Below, piece after piece: positions 33,875 to 44,833 of a stretch of 64,000 nucleotides of DNA. Position numbers and translations under genes: made by a program. The stretch is taken from contig JAFEMH010002336.1 of NCBI GenBank assembly GCA_022495995.1, positions 186,001-250,000 on the forward strand, written 5' to 3'. Numbering within the stretch: the stretch's first letter is position 1; each line of letters opens with the position of its first letter. The notes beneath the pieces were generated by a model. It searched no databases. It was not told where the DNA came from and worked only from the letters and a program-made list of their open reading frames with translations. This stretch comes from Adenophora triphylla var. japonica (taxonomy: Eukaryota > Streptophyta > Magnoliopsida > Asterales > Campanulaceae).

Positions 33875-34169
33875 CTCTCTCCGTCCTATCTCACTTAAGA
33901 AAACTTTTCATTTTGGGCGTCCCACTTCACTTAAGAATTCCCAAAATGGAAATCTTAAATCACTATTCTCTCCACTCATTCTCTCTCCTACATTATTTTA
34001 ATACTCACAACACCATTATAATTACTATTTCCTCCACTCATTCTCTCTCCTATTTAATTTTTCACACTCACAACACTTTTTCCACTCATTCTCTCTCCTA
34101 ATACTATAATAATATTTCTTAATTCTCGTGCCATTTCAAAATTTTCTAAGTGGGCTGGGACGGAGGGAG
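33875..34169. mobile_element. Mariner/Stowaway-type MITE, inverted copy of 4209-4502
   Basis: Starts CTCTCTCCGTCCTATCTCAC and ends GTGGGCTGGGACGGAGGGAG, TA on both sides. Reading its minus strand, nearly every phrase of 4209-4502 appears in the same order. Confidence 0.85.
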
Positions 34170-34855
34170 TACTACTCTACATAAGACTACATCATCTTTC
34201 ATTTAGAGATTAACGAGGATATTCTTGTGTACCTCACAAGATAAAGGTCATGGCAACTCGGATTTTGAGTAGTCTCTTTAACCACTAACCATGCACATTG
34301 TGGAGGTCTTTAATTTTGAAATAATATCTTATAAACTTTGTTATTGAGTGTTAAAGTATGTATTTTAACGAATGTCAATATATATGTTCAAGAGTGTCAA
34401 CACATGTATAAAAGAATGTCAGTGTTAATATTAGTAGTGTCAACGCTAGAGTTAATGACTATCAAATTCAGTTGATAACCTTCAGTATTTACGAAATGCC
34501 ACCGCACACGTTATTAGAAAATATCAGTTATTTAAAAAAAACACATTCTTTTCAAGATTTTGCGAAGTTTAAAACACGACGGTGATCAATAAACATTTTT
34601 ATTTTCCAAATCAAAAAAATAAATTAAAAAAAAGTTGTAGTCAATCTAACTTAGACCAGATCTAATAAATAATAAGTGAACGTGGCCGGTGGCTCCCATT
34701 TCTGACCTAATATTCAACAATACAATACAGAAAGCACCCTCGAGAATTTACCTTTTTCCCACCTTGTGGGTCCCCATGGTGAGTGTGGGTCGACTGTGTG
34801 TAACGCGTTTAATTTTCCGATCGGGTCAAGGCCTTTAAATTAAACACAAAAGTTC
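34170..34855. other. Spacer and presumed PMT promoter region
   Basis: Contains CACCTTGTGGGTCCCCATGG at 34759-34778 and a TTTAAATTAAAC element (about 34836-34847), a plausible weak TATA-type box just before the CTC-rich leader. Nothing else is recognisable. Confidence 0.35.
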
Positions 34856-35147
34856 TCCTCCTCCTCCTCCTCCTCCATCAAGATTTATGATTAATGTGTC
34901 CGTGTGTCGTAAACCACCATTTGTTGGTAGACAGAAAATCTGTGTTGGAAATTTTTATGATTGTTTGAGAATCTGATCGTTGTTTGATAGCTCTGTTTCG
35001 CTGTTTCCACCATTGTTAATCGATAGTCGGAGGAAGACGGAGTCCGGAGATCGTCGCGCTGATTTCTCCCGTCTTCTGATGCGATTGGTATGTTTGATTT
35101 TTAATTTCTTTGTTTCATGTTTCTATGTCTCTGATTTTGCAATATTA

Positions 35148-35495
35148 TGAGCTTATTTGATTATGTGTGTGTGTGTGTGTTTCTCTGTGTGTTAGATAGG
35201 AAATGAATGAGCTTATTTGATTTAGTGTGTGCGTGTGTGTGATTATGAGGATGATGAGCTTATTTGATTTAGTCTTTTGTCTTAGTGAGCTTATTTCTTG
35301 TAATTGTTTGAGTTAGTATGTGAGTGTGCTTGTGATAATGAGCCTATTTGATTTAGTTTTTGTGTATGTGTGCCTGAGTTTGAAATGAGCTTACTTTATT
35401 CAGTCTGTCACTGTGTGTTTGGGTGTACGTAAATGCGCTTATTTGATATAGGTGTGTGTGTGTGTATGTGAGAGAGCTTATTTGGGCATTTGATG
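35148..35495 (+). repeat. GAGCTTATTTGATT minisatellite with GT runs
   Basis: About eight degenerate copies of ATGAGCTTATTTGATTTAG spaced 35-60 bases apart, most followed by a GTGTGTG run. Confidence 0.75.
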
Positions 35496-35618
35496 GTGAA
35501 GCAAGAGAACCTCTTTTCCGAAGACTTTTCGTTCTAAGCACTCACTATGGTTTGCCCTTTGGTTGATACTTATTCTAGTTAAATGAACCCAATCAAGATT
35601 CATGGATCTGCTATCTAA

Positions 35619-36049
35619 GGTGGCATTTGATTTTTTTATGTGTTAAGTGCTGAAATCTGATTTCACGTTTGAATTTGGCTGAATTGATAAGAGGTAGCGT
35701 CTAAAAACTGATTTCTGAATTACTCAAACTGTTTGAATATTCATCTGAATTCACATCTGAAATTAATGTTACGACATTTAATGGAGTAGAGAGATGAGAT
35801 GAATGGTTATTGATCTAGTGTTTGGGTTGGGTATTTTTGAAATTACAAGTTTATGGAAGAGATATATATGAAAAAAATCAATTAAAAGACAAATAATTGA
35901 TAGTTTTACATCTGAAAATTAAGTGGAAAATAAGAGACATTCAGATCTGAGTGGAGAAAAAAAAAACAAACAGTCTGAATTGCATTATGTCTGATGGACT
36001 CACCCATTCAAATCTGAATAAGAGATGAAAATGAAAAACAAATGAGGCC
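35619..36049. mobile_element. PIF/Harbinger (Tourist)-like MITE in the PMT leader intron
   Basis: TAA duplicated on both sides (35616-35618, 36050-36052). Ends GGTGGCATTTGATTT and, inverted, GGCCTCATTTGTTTTTCATT. A near-full-length inverted relative is at 55020-55453. Confidence 0.75.
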
Positions 36050-36185
36050 TAAGTGTTAATTCAACTTGGATTTTTCTTGATTAAAGGGCAGACACAATTT
36101 TCTATTAATATGTGCAATTTATGTTCCTTTTGATTTTAATTGGCTGTATCTTTTTTTTTTTTTAGGAATAACTTCAGTGTGTATC

Positions 36186-39100
36186 ATGGCAACAAAATTA
36201 AGCACGGGAGACAGTAAGACGAGAAGTTCTATATCAATCATCATAGTTGTTGGCTTGTGCGCTTTCTTTTATTTATTGGGAGCATGGCAGAGGAGTGGAT
36301 TTGGGAAGGGAGACAGTATAGCTTTGGAAATGACCAAAAGTGGTGCCGACTGCACTGTGATTCCAAATCTGAATTTCGAGACCCATCACAATAGTGATGG
36401 TATTATTGACGATTCTATGTCAAAGACTAAAGTTTTTAAGCCATGTCATCCTCGTTATACTGATTATACACCCTGCCAAGATCAAAAGCGGGCAATGACT
36501 TTCCCAAGGGAGGATATGATCTACAGAGAGAGACATTGTCCTCCTCAAGAAGAAAAGCTACATTGCCTTATTCCGGCACCCAAAGGATACGTTACACCAT
36601 TTTCTTGGCCTAAGAGCCGTGATTATGTTCCATATGCTAATGCACCTTATAAGAGCTTGACAGTTGAGAAAGCTATTCAAAACTGGATCCAGTATGAGGG
36701 TAATGTATTTAGGTTCCCAGGTGGAGGGACACAGTTTCCTCAAGGGGCAGATGCATATATCAATCAGCTTGCATCAGTGATACCGATTGACAATGGGACT
36801 GTACGAACAGCCCTGGACACTGGTTGTGGGGTATGCTGAGTTCTTCACCCCGTTTTAGTTTTCTCAAATAACTTTTCCCATCAGAATAAAGAGTATGTCA
36901 TATATTTTCTCCTTTGGATTGTATGTGCTGTCTAACACAGGTTATGTTATGCCAAGGTTGCAAGTTGGGGTGCATATTTATGGAAGAGAAATGTTATTGC
37001 AATGTCATTCGCACCAAGAGATAATCACGAGGCCCAAGTTCAATTTGCTCTTGAAAGGGGTGTACCTGCTGTTATTGGTGTTTTAGGATCAATAAAAATG
37101 CCATATCCATCTAGAGCTTTTGATATGGCTCACTGCTCTAGGTGCTTAATTCCATGGGGAGCGAATGGTGAGGAACTATTTTAATAAAGAATGTGTTAAT
37201 ATGTTCATTTACTTGTAGCATATATGATTGCTGAATCTTTTTACTTTCTTGATCCACTGTATATAGATGGGAAGTACATGATGGAGGTTGATCGAGTTCT
37301 TAGACCTGGTGGTTACTGGGTGCTTTCGGGTCCTCCAATCAATTGGAAAATTAACTACAAGTCATGGCAGCGTCCAAAAGAGGATCTCGAGGAAGAACAG
37401 AGGCAGATTGAAGAGGTTGCGAAACTTCTTTGCTGGGAGAAGATATCTGAGAAGGGGGAAATGGCTATATGGCAGAAGAGAGTAAATGATGACTCATGTC
37501 CTAACAGAGAAGATTCTTCTCGAGCTACACTTTGCACTGCTGATACAGGCGACGTTTGGTATGTTTTCTCACATTCATGCTTATTATCATTAGTTTATAC
37601 CCTTACCTTTTTCATTTTCTATCTCCTTATTCTAAGATGGAACATTGCATCTGCATCCCTACTAAAATCCTCCAGTGGTTCCAGTCAGACCGTTTTATCG
37701 TCATACTAATTTTGATACAAGTTGTGAAATCTACTTTTTTTTTTTGCTCTCTAATTGCTGATAGATAGTTGTAGATACCCTTTAGTGCTTATGAAACTTT
37801 GGGTATATATGTAGATCTTCGTGAAATATTTTATAAAATTGTTCCCTTAGTAAGTTCATGTTGCAAGGTGATAGGTGAGTAGGTCTTAGCTAATAAAATA
37901 AAGATTTATCCGCATTGAGCAGAGAACTTGTGTTTTAGTATGAAACTTATTTTGCCTCATGATAATTGGTGAAGTTGTCTTTGGCTGGCATGCTCTATAA
38001 CGATCCATAATTAAAAGTAAAATATCATTATTATCCATTTGGAATGATACATGTGGGCCACGTTCCTAATATGTACATCTTCCCTTTTGGTTATCGTTAG
38101 GTATAAGAAAATGGAGACGTGTATAACTCCATCTACCAGTTCAAATGACGATGAAGTGAAACTCAAGCCATTCCCAGAGAGGCTTTATGCTGTCCCACCA
38201 AGAATTGCTAGTGGATCTGTTGCTGGTGTTTCTGCTGAGAAGTACCTTGAAGACAACAAACTGTGGAAGAAACATGTAAATTCTTACAGAAGAATTAATA
38301 GAATTATTGATTCAGGAAGGTATCGTAATATTATGGATATGAATGCTGGTTTGGGGGGTTTTGCTGCGGCACTCGAGTCTCCTAAATTGTGGGTTATGAA
38401 TGTCATGCCCACTTTGGCTAAGAAAGACACTCTTGGAGTTATATATGAGCGTGGACTTATTGGCATCTATCATGACTGGTACTGCTCTGAACTTTGTCCA
38501 TTTAACTGTCAATGTCTCTAAAGATGCCTTTATCTCCACGTGTTGGTTTTCTGTATCTATCTATCTATGATACCTACATTTTTTTTTGTGCTATTAATAT
38601 GTCGATGAACTTCTTATGGATGTCATATGGTAAATTTCTTGCTTTCTTGCAATTTCAAAGGAATAACGATAAATTTGTCCTCACATTTGCTTAACTCTGT
38701 AAAGTTCTCATGATGAAAATTTAGAACTTGTTTCAACTTCTCTAGGAAGGTTGACATGACAGTTGATTCTGAAGCGAAGAAGGGTTCAAAGGATCATGTA
38801 TCTCTCCATTATCTGAACCATAATAAGCGATAAGGGCCCAACACGCACACTATGGAACTTAAAAAGTAATATGGATAGAATACTCAGGAACTGTCATGTC
38901 TGCTGATAGAAGTACCTTCCTTTTATGACGTCATTGGGATCTAAGGTTGCAGCATGCCTGATTATATGATTATCCCTGATGAATTAAAATCTTATAAGCT
39001 TTTTGAACAAATTAAAATCTTATAAGCTTAAGAAATAATAATGTTAGGTAATGTTAGGTTTGATAAGCGGATGATAACTGAAAATAAGAGAAGATAAAGA

Positions 39101-41420
39101 AATTAGCCAAACAAGTTCTCCACATTGATCTCAAATGAGTTGGAAAGGTTGCCTTCCCTTCTCGTATCTTAAAATTATCTTCTTGATAAGTCACTGCTAA
39201 TAAAAGATGTACACACAAGCTAAATATTATATACTCATGATCAATATCTAGTTAGGTAATCAATTAGTGACACTTATAATAATTTCTTTGTCGTGTGAAA
39301 AAAAGTTTCCAAGATGTACAACAGTCTTCGCCTCTTAGAGTCCAAAAGTTCGAAGGTATTTACAATAATTGACGGTTGGTTAACCACTAATGAGAGTAGA
39401 GCATGACCAGAAAGCTCGATCTTAAAGCCTCATGACCGAGACCTGTTAAATTGAATGAAATTTCAAGAATTTATCCTTTTGATGCTTCTATTAATTTTCT
39501 TTCTGTGAACAAAAACCACTCAAGACATGTACACAGTATTCTTTGACAATATGTTGGTAACAGACACAATCCCCCCCTCCCAAGCCCAAATAAAAATAAA
39601 GAGAGCGTGAAGAAAGTAATAATTATGAAAAATAGAAACCTCACTTCTCAGTTTCTACATCTTGAGCTGCAGAAACGTATTTATCAAGTCTTCTCTGTTT
39701 TTATCTGGTGTGCAGGTGTGAAGCTTTTTCCACATACCCAAGGACATATGACCTCATTCATGGCAATGGTGTTTTCAGTCTTTACAAGGACAAGTAAGTT
39801 ACACAACACTGAATGGTTCCTTAAGTTCTTAAGAAATGCGTTTATTTATTTTTTTCGTTAAAAAAGGAGAAATGTTTTAAATGATGTATAATAAGTAGAA
39901 AAAAAGATGGAGAAGAGGTCCATACTCATTGGAGATACAAAAAAAAGTTTCTTAACAAATGTACTTATATATGTTTTCTTAAAAATGCCAGAACCATGCT
40001 TAAACATGGTATTTCTTTTCTAATAAACTAAGTGCATAGAGGGTATTTGGGATGAAGCTTCAGCTCCACCCTGTCAAAAATCACAAGAATGTGTGATATC
40101 AGAAGTAAACTTCGAAAAAAAAAAATCATGCTTGATTAATGAACTGGTGCACTCACTAGAATATTCAACCGAAAACACTGAAAGTGAACTCATTTTCAGA
40201 TGCTTAATAGCTAATTTCAGTTAAACCTTCTTAGCTTGATAGTGATCTATTTATTTCTACATCAAAGTCATGGACCAAATATAATGCAAATCCAGTCAAT
40301 TGCATAAAAGAAGGGAAATTGTATCTATATGCAGAAAATATGATTTATATAAAGCATGTTATGTAAATCCTCCCTTTGTGAGGTTTTGTTTTCATTATAA
40401 ACACTAGGTTACTATTTCTTTTCTCTTTTATCCCCTTATGGAAGTTCTTAAAAATACTCTCAACCTCCTCCATTGTGCATTAGGTGCACTGGCTGCATAG
40501 TGATAATTGGCAGAGTGTTGCTTCCCTGGGATTACGCCTCCTCTATTTCAGTCCAACATAAACGATCTACAATTTGAATACATTATATTTGGGCAATGAC
40601 TTTGATGATTCTCTTGTGGGTCTAGCCTTCTAACCTTCTTTACACAGCACAATACAAGTTCCTTCAGTATATACCCAGTACAACTTAATCCAAACAGGAA
40701 GTTGCTTAACAATTTTATAGTGTCTGTGCATAAAAAAAGAGTCTACACTTCATGTCAATTATCTCAATGCCCTAAAATTTTTAATCATGTTAAGATTGGA
40801 AACAAATTGCCCAGAACGCAGATGCAAGAAAGTGAGGTTATCGTAGTCTGATTTGTTTGGTCGAAAGAAGGATTCTTGTATCTTTTGCCTAGAGATGCCA
40901 GAGCCAATAGACATAATAGACCAAAGAGAGTCTGATAAGTGGAGAGACGAAGGGATAATTTATAATCAAAGCTTGGCAAGCTTTCAGAATTTCTCTGGTG
41001 GCTGCTCTTTCAGAAGCGAAGCAAGACAAGTGAATATGAGTGTTCTTTTAACATTCAGACAGAACTCTATCAGGATCAAAGCCAAACGAATAGCATAAGA
41101 TTCAATTTTTAATTTGTGCTATTATCATAATATTACGATCACAACCATATTATTTTGCTTATGTTATTCTGATGAATCAATATAGATGCGATTTTGAGGA
41201 CATTCTTCTGGAGATGGATCGGATACTACGGCCAGAAGGTGCAGTTATACTGCGTGATGAAGTTGATGTCCTTAACAAGGTTAAGGCAATCGTCGGAGGC
41301 ATGAGATGGGACATCAAATTGATGGATCATGAAGATGGTCCCTTGGTTCCTGAAAAGATATTGGTTGCAGTTAAACAATATTGGGTAGCTGAAGAGAGCA
41401 ACTCCACATCCTCACAGTAA
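36186..41420 (+). CDS. Probable methyltransferase PMT2-like (six coding exons, 612 aa)
   Basis: Exons: 36186-36830, 36957-37167, 37267-37558, 38101-38478, 39716-39793, 41186-41420; all GT-AG and phase-consistent (1839 bases, stop TAA). The product is a type II membrane protein of the plant Methyltransf_29 (PF03141) family: a short cytosolic tail, one transmembrane segment (about residues 16-33) followed by [12 protein letters not shown], then a lumenal domain. Landmarks are [37 protein letters not shown], the SAM-binding motif [16 protein letters not shown] (across the exon 1-2 junction), [22 protein letters not shown] and, in the second half, [11 protein letters not shown] and [11 protein letters not shown]. 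The family includes Golgi proteins linked to pectin methylation; the substrate of this member is unproven. The length fits the family, nothing is broken, and an in-frame ATG three codons upstream (36177) is less likely as start. Confidence 0.93.
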
Positions 41421-42390
41421 TCTCAGAACTATCCAGCAAAGTGGCATGATTCCCAAGCGGTAATGCTTCTGTTCTGTTATACAGTCCGTGAATGTACTAT
41501 TTATTACATTATTAGCAATTTCGGCTAGTTTAGATGTTCATTAGTAGCTGAGTTACCACTGACTGAGGTTTAATATTAAGGTTTATGCTTTTTATTTGTT
41601 CATTTCTTTGTTGTATCATTTGGCCTATCACCTGTATTACAAAATGCTTAAAAACTCAGCTAATGTGAAAGTGCTCGGTTATGAAATCTTGTTCCCTGTG
41701 TGTGTATGTGTGAGTGAGACGTAGCCTTGTTATCACGGGTCATTTTGATTTCCTGTATCATTTCACACAGACCAGTCTGTTTTATTTGAAAATTTTGCTA
41801 GCAATTATGCATGAAGAACTCTAGCCTATGCCAAAAAGAACATACTACCCCACTGGGTCATTTGGCCATTGGAGGTTCTTCCCTACAACTTGCATATGAA
41901 GAACTGTGTCAAATTGTCAATGCTCCAGTTCATGAATGGGAATCATACGTTCAGTCCAAATCCAGCTTTATGAGTCAATATTTTCGGCATGAATGTATCC
42001 TATCATCCCATAATTATTGACTCTCAAATGGAAGGACTGCCAACATATGATATTCCAATGAAGCAAACTATAACAAAGCTTTTATGACTAACAGAATAAT
42101 TTAAACAATGAACTAATTAGATTTAGTGTTGACTCTTAAGTGTCTCTCATGCTTGTTAGTGGTATGGAATAAGGAGGCCTTATCAATAATAGAACATCAT
42201 ACTAGGAACAAAACAAAGTAATTAGCTTTAGTCCCACAAACTGATTAGGATAAGCTCTAGTCCTACAAATTGATTAGATACTAGATTCCATGCATAAATA
42301 TTCCATTAGGTGATAGCCTTAGATGCGAGTTATCATCTCTTATATTTAGTTGATTGGAGTTCTTACTTTATTTTCCCTTTCCTTTTACTA
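41421..42390 (+). other. PMT 3' untranslated region and spacer
   Basis: No ORF with support. T-rich sequence with TTTTTATTTGTTCATTTC (about 41590-41606) is a plausible 3' end; beyond about 41700 nothing is recognised. Confidence 0.4.
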
Positions 42391-42656
42391 CTCCCTCAGT
42401 ACCACCCGAGCTTGCAAAAACTACCCCATTAGTTATCCCACTTGAATTTGCAAAATCTATTTTAGATAAGTTTTACTACTTAATAAATAGTGGGGACCAC
42501 TTGTTATACCCACAATAATTATCAACTTACTATTTCCTATCACACTTTCTCTTTCTTACCTAACTATCTACACTCACAACACATCAACCTTTTCACTTTT
42601 TTCTTAATTCCCGTGCCTTGACGGTTATTTTGCAAGCTCAGGTGAGATAGAGGGAG
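42391..42656. mobile_element. Mariner/Stowaway-type MITE
   Basis: CTCCCTCAGTACCACCCGAG at the left, inverted CTCAGGTGAGATAGAGGGAG at the right, TA on both sides; subterminal GCTTGCAAAA / TTTTGCAAGC is a perfect inverted pair. Confidence 0.8.
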
Positions 42657-43260
42657 TAAGTATTTCTCACCAGGCTGGTCCTACTAACATATCCCGGGTA
42701 ATATTTTCTTAGGAAAAATGCTCGATGTGGCTTGCTCGATAGATCTCGTCAATAGAAAGAACTTGGGTCTGACCCGAGTTAGGTTTGCCTGATTCAAATA
42801 CTTTTTCCTCCCTGGTACATCAATCCCTGTGTTCTAGTATGACCGTGGTATCTCTGTGTTAGTGTAGAAAACCTTTTGTTCCACATACTTGTTGTACTAT
42901 GTTGAGTGGACTGTGAATACGTATACTTAGAAAGGTTTCTAGTTTACCTTGTAAACTCTTAAGAAAATTGTACCAAAGGCAAGAAAAAGTGTAGTATGAA
43001 TTGAAATAATAATAGTGTCATACCACTTACAAGTCTTTACTAGGAGAACCTGTGATTTGATATTAGATAAGCCATATTGGTGATTGTAGGACCATTATCT
43101 GTGTCTTCATGGTCACAGTCATACAACTTGACTAATTTATAAAGTTATTAAAGTACCTAATTAAAGTGCCTAATGAAGATATCTGATGTGAAAGCAAAGT
43201 AGCTAATTAAGCCAACCTATGTTAGTTTAGTGAGGGTCTACTTAAAAAGTTGATATCCTA
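42657..43260. other. Intergenic spacer
   Basis: Nothing recognisable on either strand. Confidence 0.5.
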
Positions 43261-43372
43261 ATTAGGATTTTTCTTTCCAATTCGATTTTGGAATTGTGTT
43301 TCTTTCCATTTCGATTTTTCTTTCCATTTCGATTTTTCTTTCCAATTCGATATCGGAAAGAAAAATCCTAAT
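43261..43372. mobile_element. Small inverted-repeat element of TTTCTTTCCATTTCGAT units
   Basis: ATTAGGATTTTTCTTTCC at the left is matched by GGAAAGAAAAATCCTAAT at the right, an 18-bp perfect TIR. Between them TTTCTTTCCATTTCGATTT repeats about three times. Confidence 0.6.
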
Positions 43373-43567
43373 GTATTGGGTAAGAATTTTGGTTTTTTTT
43401 TTTTTTTAACTGTTCCCTGTGCACGCCTAGTTTGACATTAGGCCTAATATGTACAATGGTGGCAACTGGCATGTTCTGTCTTAGTGTGGTTGAGAACAGA
43501 GTAGATGTATTAACTTGTTATAATGATACTGGACCATCCCTACTTATTATGAGATGAATCTTACTAC

Positions 43568-43677
43568 ATGTCTCAAAATGAATATTCAAAAAAAAAAAAA
43601 AAAAAAAAAATCAAATTTGCTCTTATCAAAATCAAATTTGATTTTTTTTTTTTTTGGACATTTATTTTAGGACATAG
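43568..43677. mobile_element. Diverged short MITE related to 9712 and 57629
   Basis: TCTCAAAATGAATATTCA at the left and, inverted, TGTCCTAAAATAAATGTCCA at the right, around A and T tracts and CAAATTTGCTCTTATCAAAA. The terminal CTCCCTCCGT is lost. Confidence 0.4.
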
Positions 43678-43896
43678 AGAGCATCATCTCAAAAACATTT
43701 CTTTGTTCATAGAACCACATAACTCATCTCACTCTGTAAATTTTTATCAATGCCGTATATGGATTTATATTGTTACATTGTCATTATATCTGAACATTCT
43801 CTTAGGAATGCATCAAAATTGCGATTAACTTTATTAATGTAATCAATAACATAAAAAATAATAATTGCTGTATCTTAGGAATTACTATATGCTTAT

Positions 43897-44466
43897 TGTT
43901 TTGGTCAAATTTCAACAATTAGATTTATATGATGGGAAAAGTGACTAAAGTGATATGAATCTAGGTACAATGACTATCAAGTTGAATAGAAATGGACACA
44001 AGACATTTGTTGACTAGGGAAAGCCCTTGAACAACTTGTTCGCCGGCACAAAACCCCGGGAGGATGTGGCTCCTGCCTTGACCGAAAGTTTACTAAGAGT
44101 TTTCTTGAGATTACAATGCTAAGAGCGTATGAAAAGGGAGCTTAGGCTAGTGTAGTGCGTGTGTGAATTTACAGTGTATGTCCCCTTTTATACCTCAAGA
44201 ATAAAACTAAATAACAATGAGGGCCTACAAACTCGGAATTGAGGTTTATCCTTGGAGATTTATCCGCACTCATCCGTTGGGAAAGAGATAGTCGTTGGCT
44301 TGCTGAAGAAACGTGGTTGAACTGGTCTTTGGCACGTTCCCTAGGAAAAGCGTTATGCGTCCCAACCTGTAAAAACCAAGTTGTAAACAGAACAACCCAA
44401 GTTGTTAGTACCAAGTTGTTTAGGCATAAGTTGCAAACATGTTGATTGAAAATGTAGGGCCCAACA
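43897..44466 (-). repeat. Gypsy 3' LTR (left copy)
   Basis: TGTTTTGGTCAA..GGGCCCAACA on the plus strand, 570 bp; 569 of 570 positions equal to 53197-53766. Confidence 0.95.
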
Positions 44467-44479
44467 ATTGCCCCCAAAC
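44467..44479 (-). other. Gypsy polypurine tract
   Basis: On the minus strand GTTTGGGGGCAAT precedes the LTR start TGTTGGG directly. Confidence 0.7.
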
Positions 44480-44650
44480 TTTTTGAATTTAAAAAAGAAG
44501 AATAGAAAGAGACAAAAAGAATTCAAAAGGTTTGCCAAAATAAGAAAGGAACGACGATTTAAAAAAGAGACGTGATGGGACGATTTTCAGGTAGTTTCTC
44601 GAGGCAAAAAGGTGTATTTGTTTTAAAAGGTCTCAACCACTTTCAACCTC

Positions 44651-44833
44651 CATAAATAAGAAGATTCCTGTTCCAACTCTCCCTTTCAAAAACGTAGCTT
44701 TCAAAAAGATTACGGGAAGAAGAAGGAGAACCAGGGAAGACGGTTTTGGAGGGGAGAATCAAGTAGAAATTGCCGGTGAGTTTCTTGTTTCCTTTCCAGT
44801 TCCATCTTTGAATCTTTGTTTTAAGTTTGAAAA
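44651..44833 (+). promoter_or_regulatory. TATA-like box and leader of the antisense gypsy gene
   Basis: CCATAAATAAGAAG at 44650-44663 lies about 170 bases before the ATG at 44834 on the strand opposite to pol. GCCG|GTGAGTTT (donor about 44775) and TTTCCAG (about 44801) suggest a very short optional leader intron or chance. Confidence 0.45.

Larger units (their letters stand above)
34855..36185 (+). promoter_or_regulatory. 5' leader of the PMT gene with a 1.08-kb leader intron
   Basis: A (CTC)n tract (34855-34875) marks a likely leader start. The leader exon ends at GATTG|GTATGT (donor 35088) and the acceptor TTTTTTTTTTTAG ends at 36165, 20 bases before the ATG. The intron is T-rich, contains a GAGCTTATTTGATT minisatellite (35148-35495) and a PIF-type MITE (35619-36049). 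Leader introns often raise expression; no transcript evidence is available here. Confidence 0.6.
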
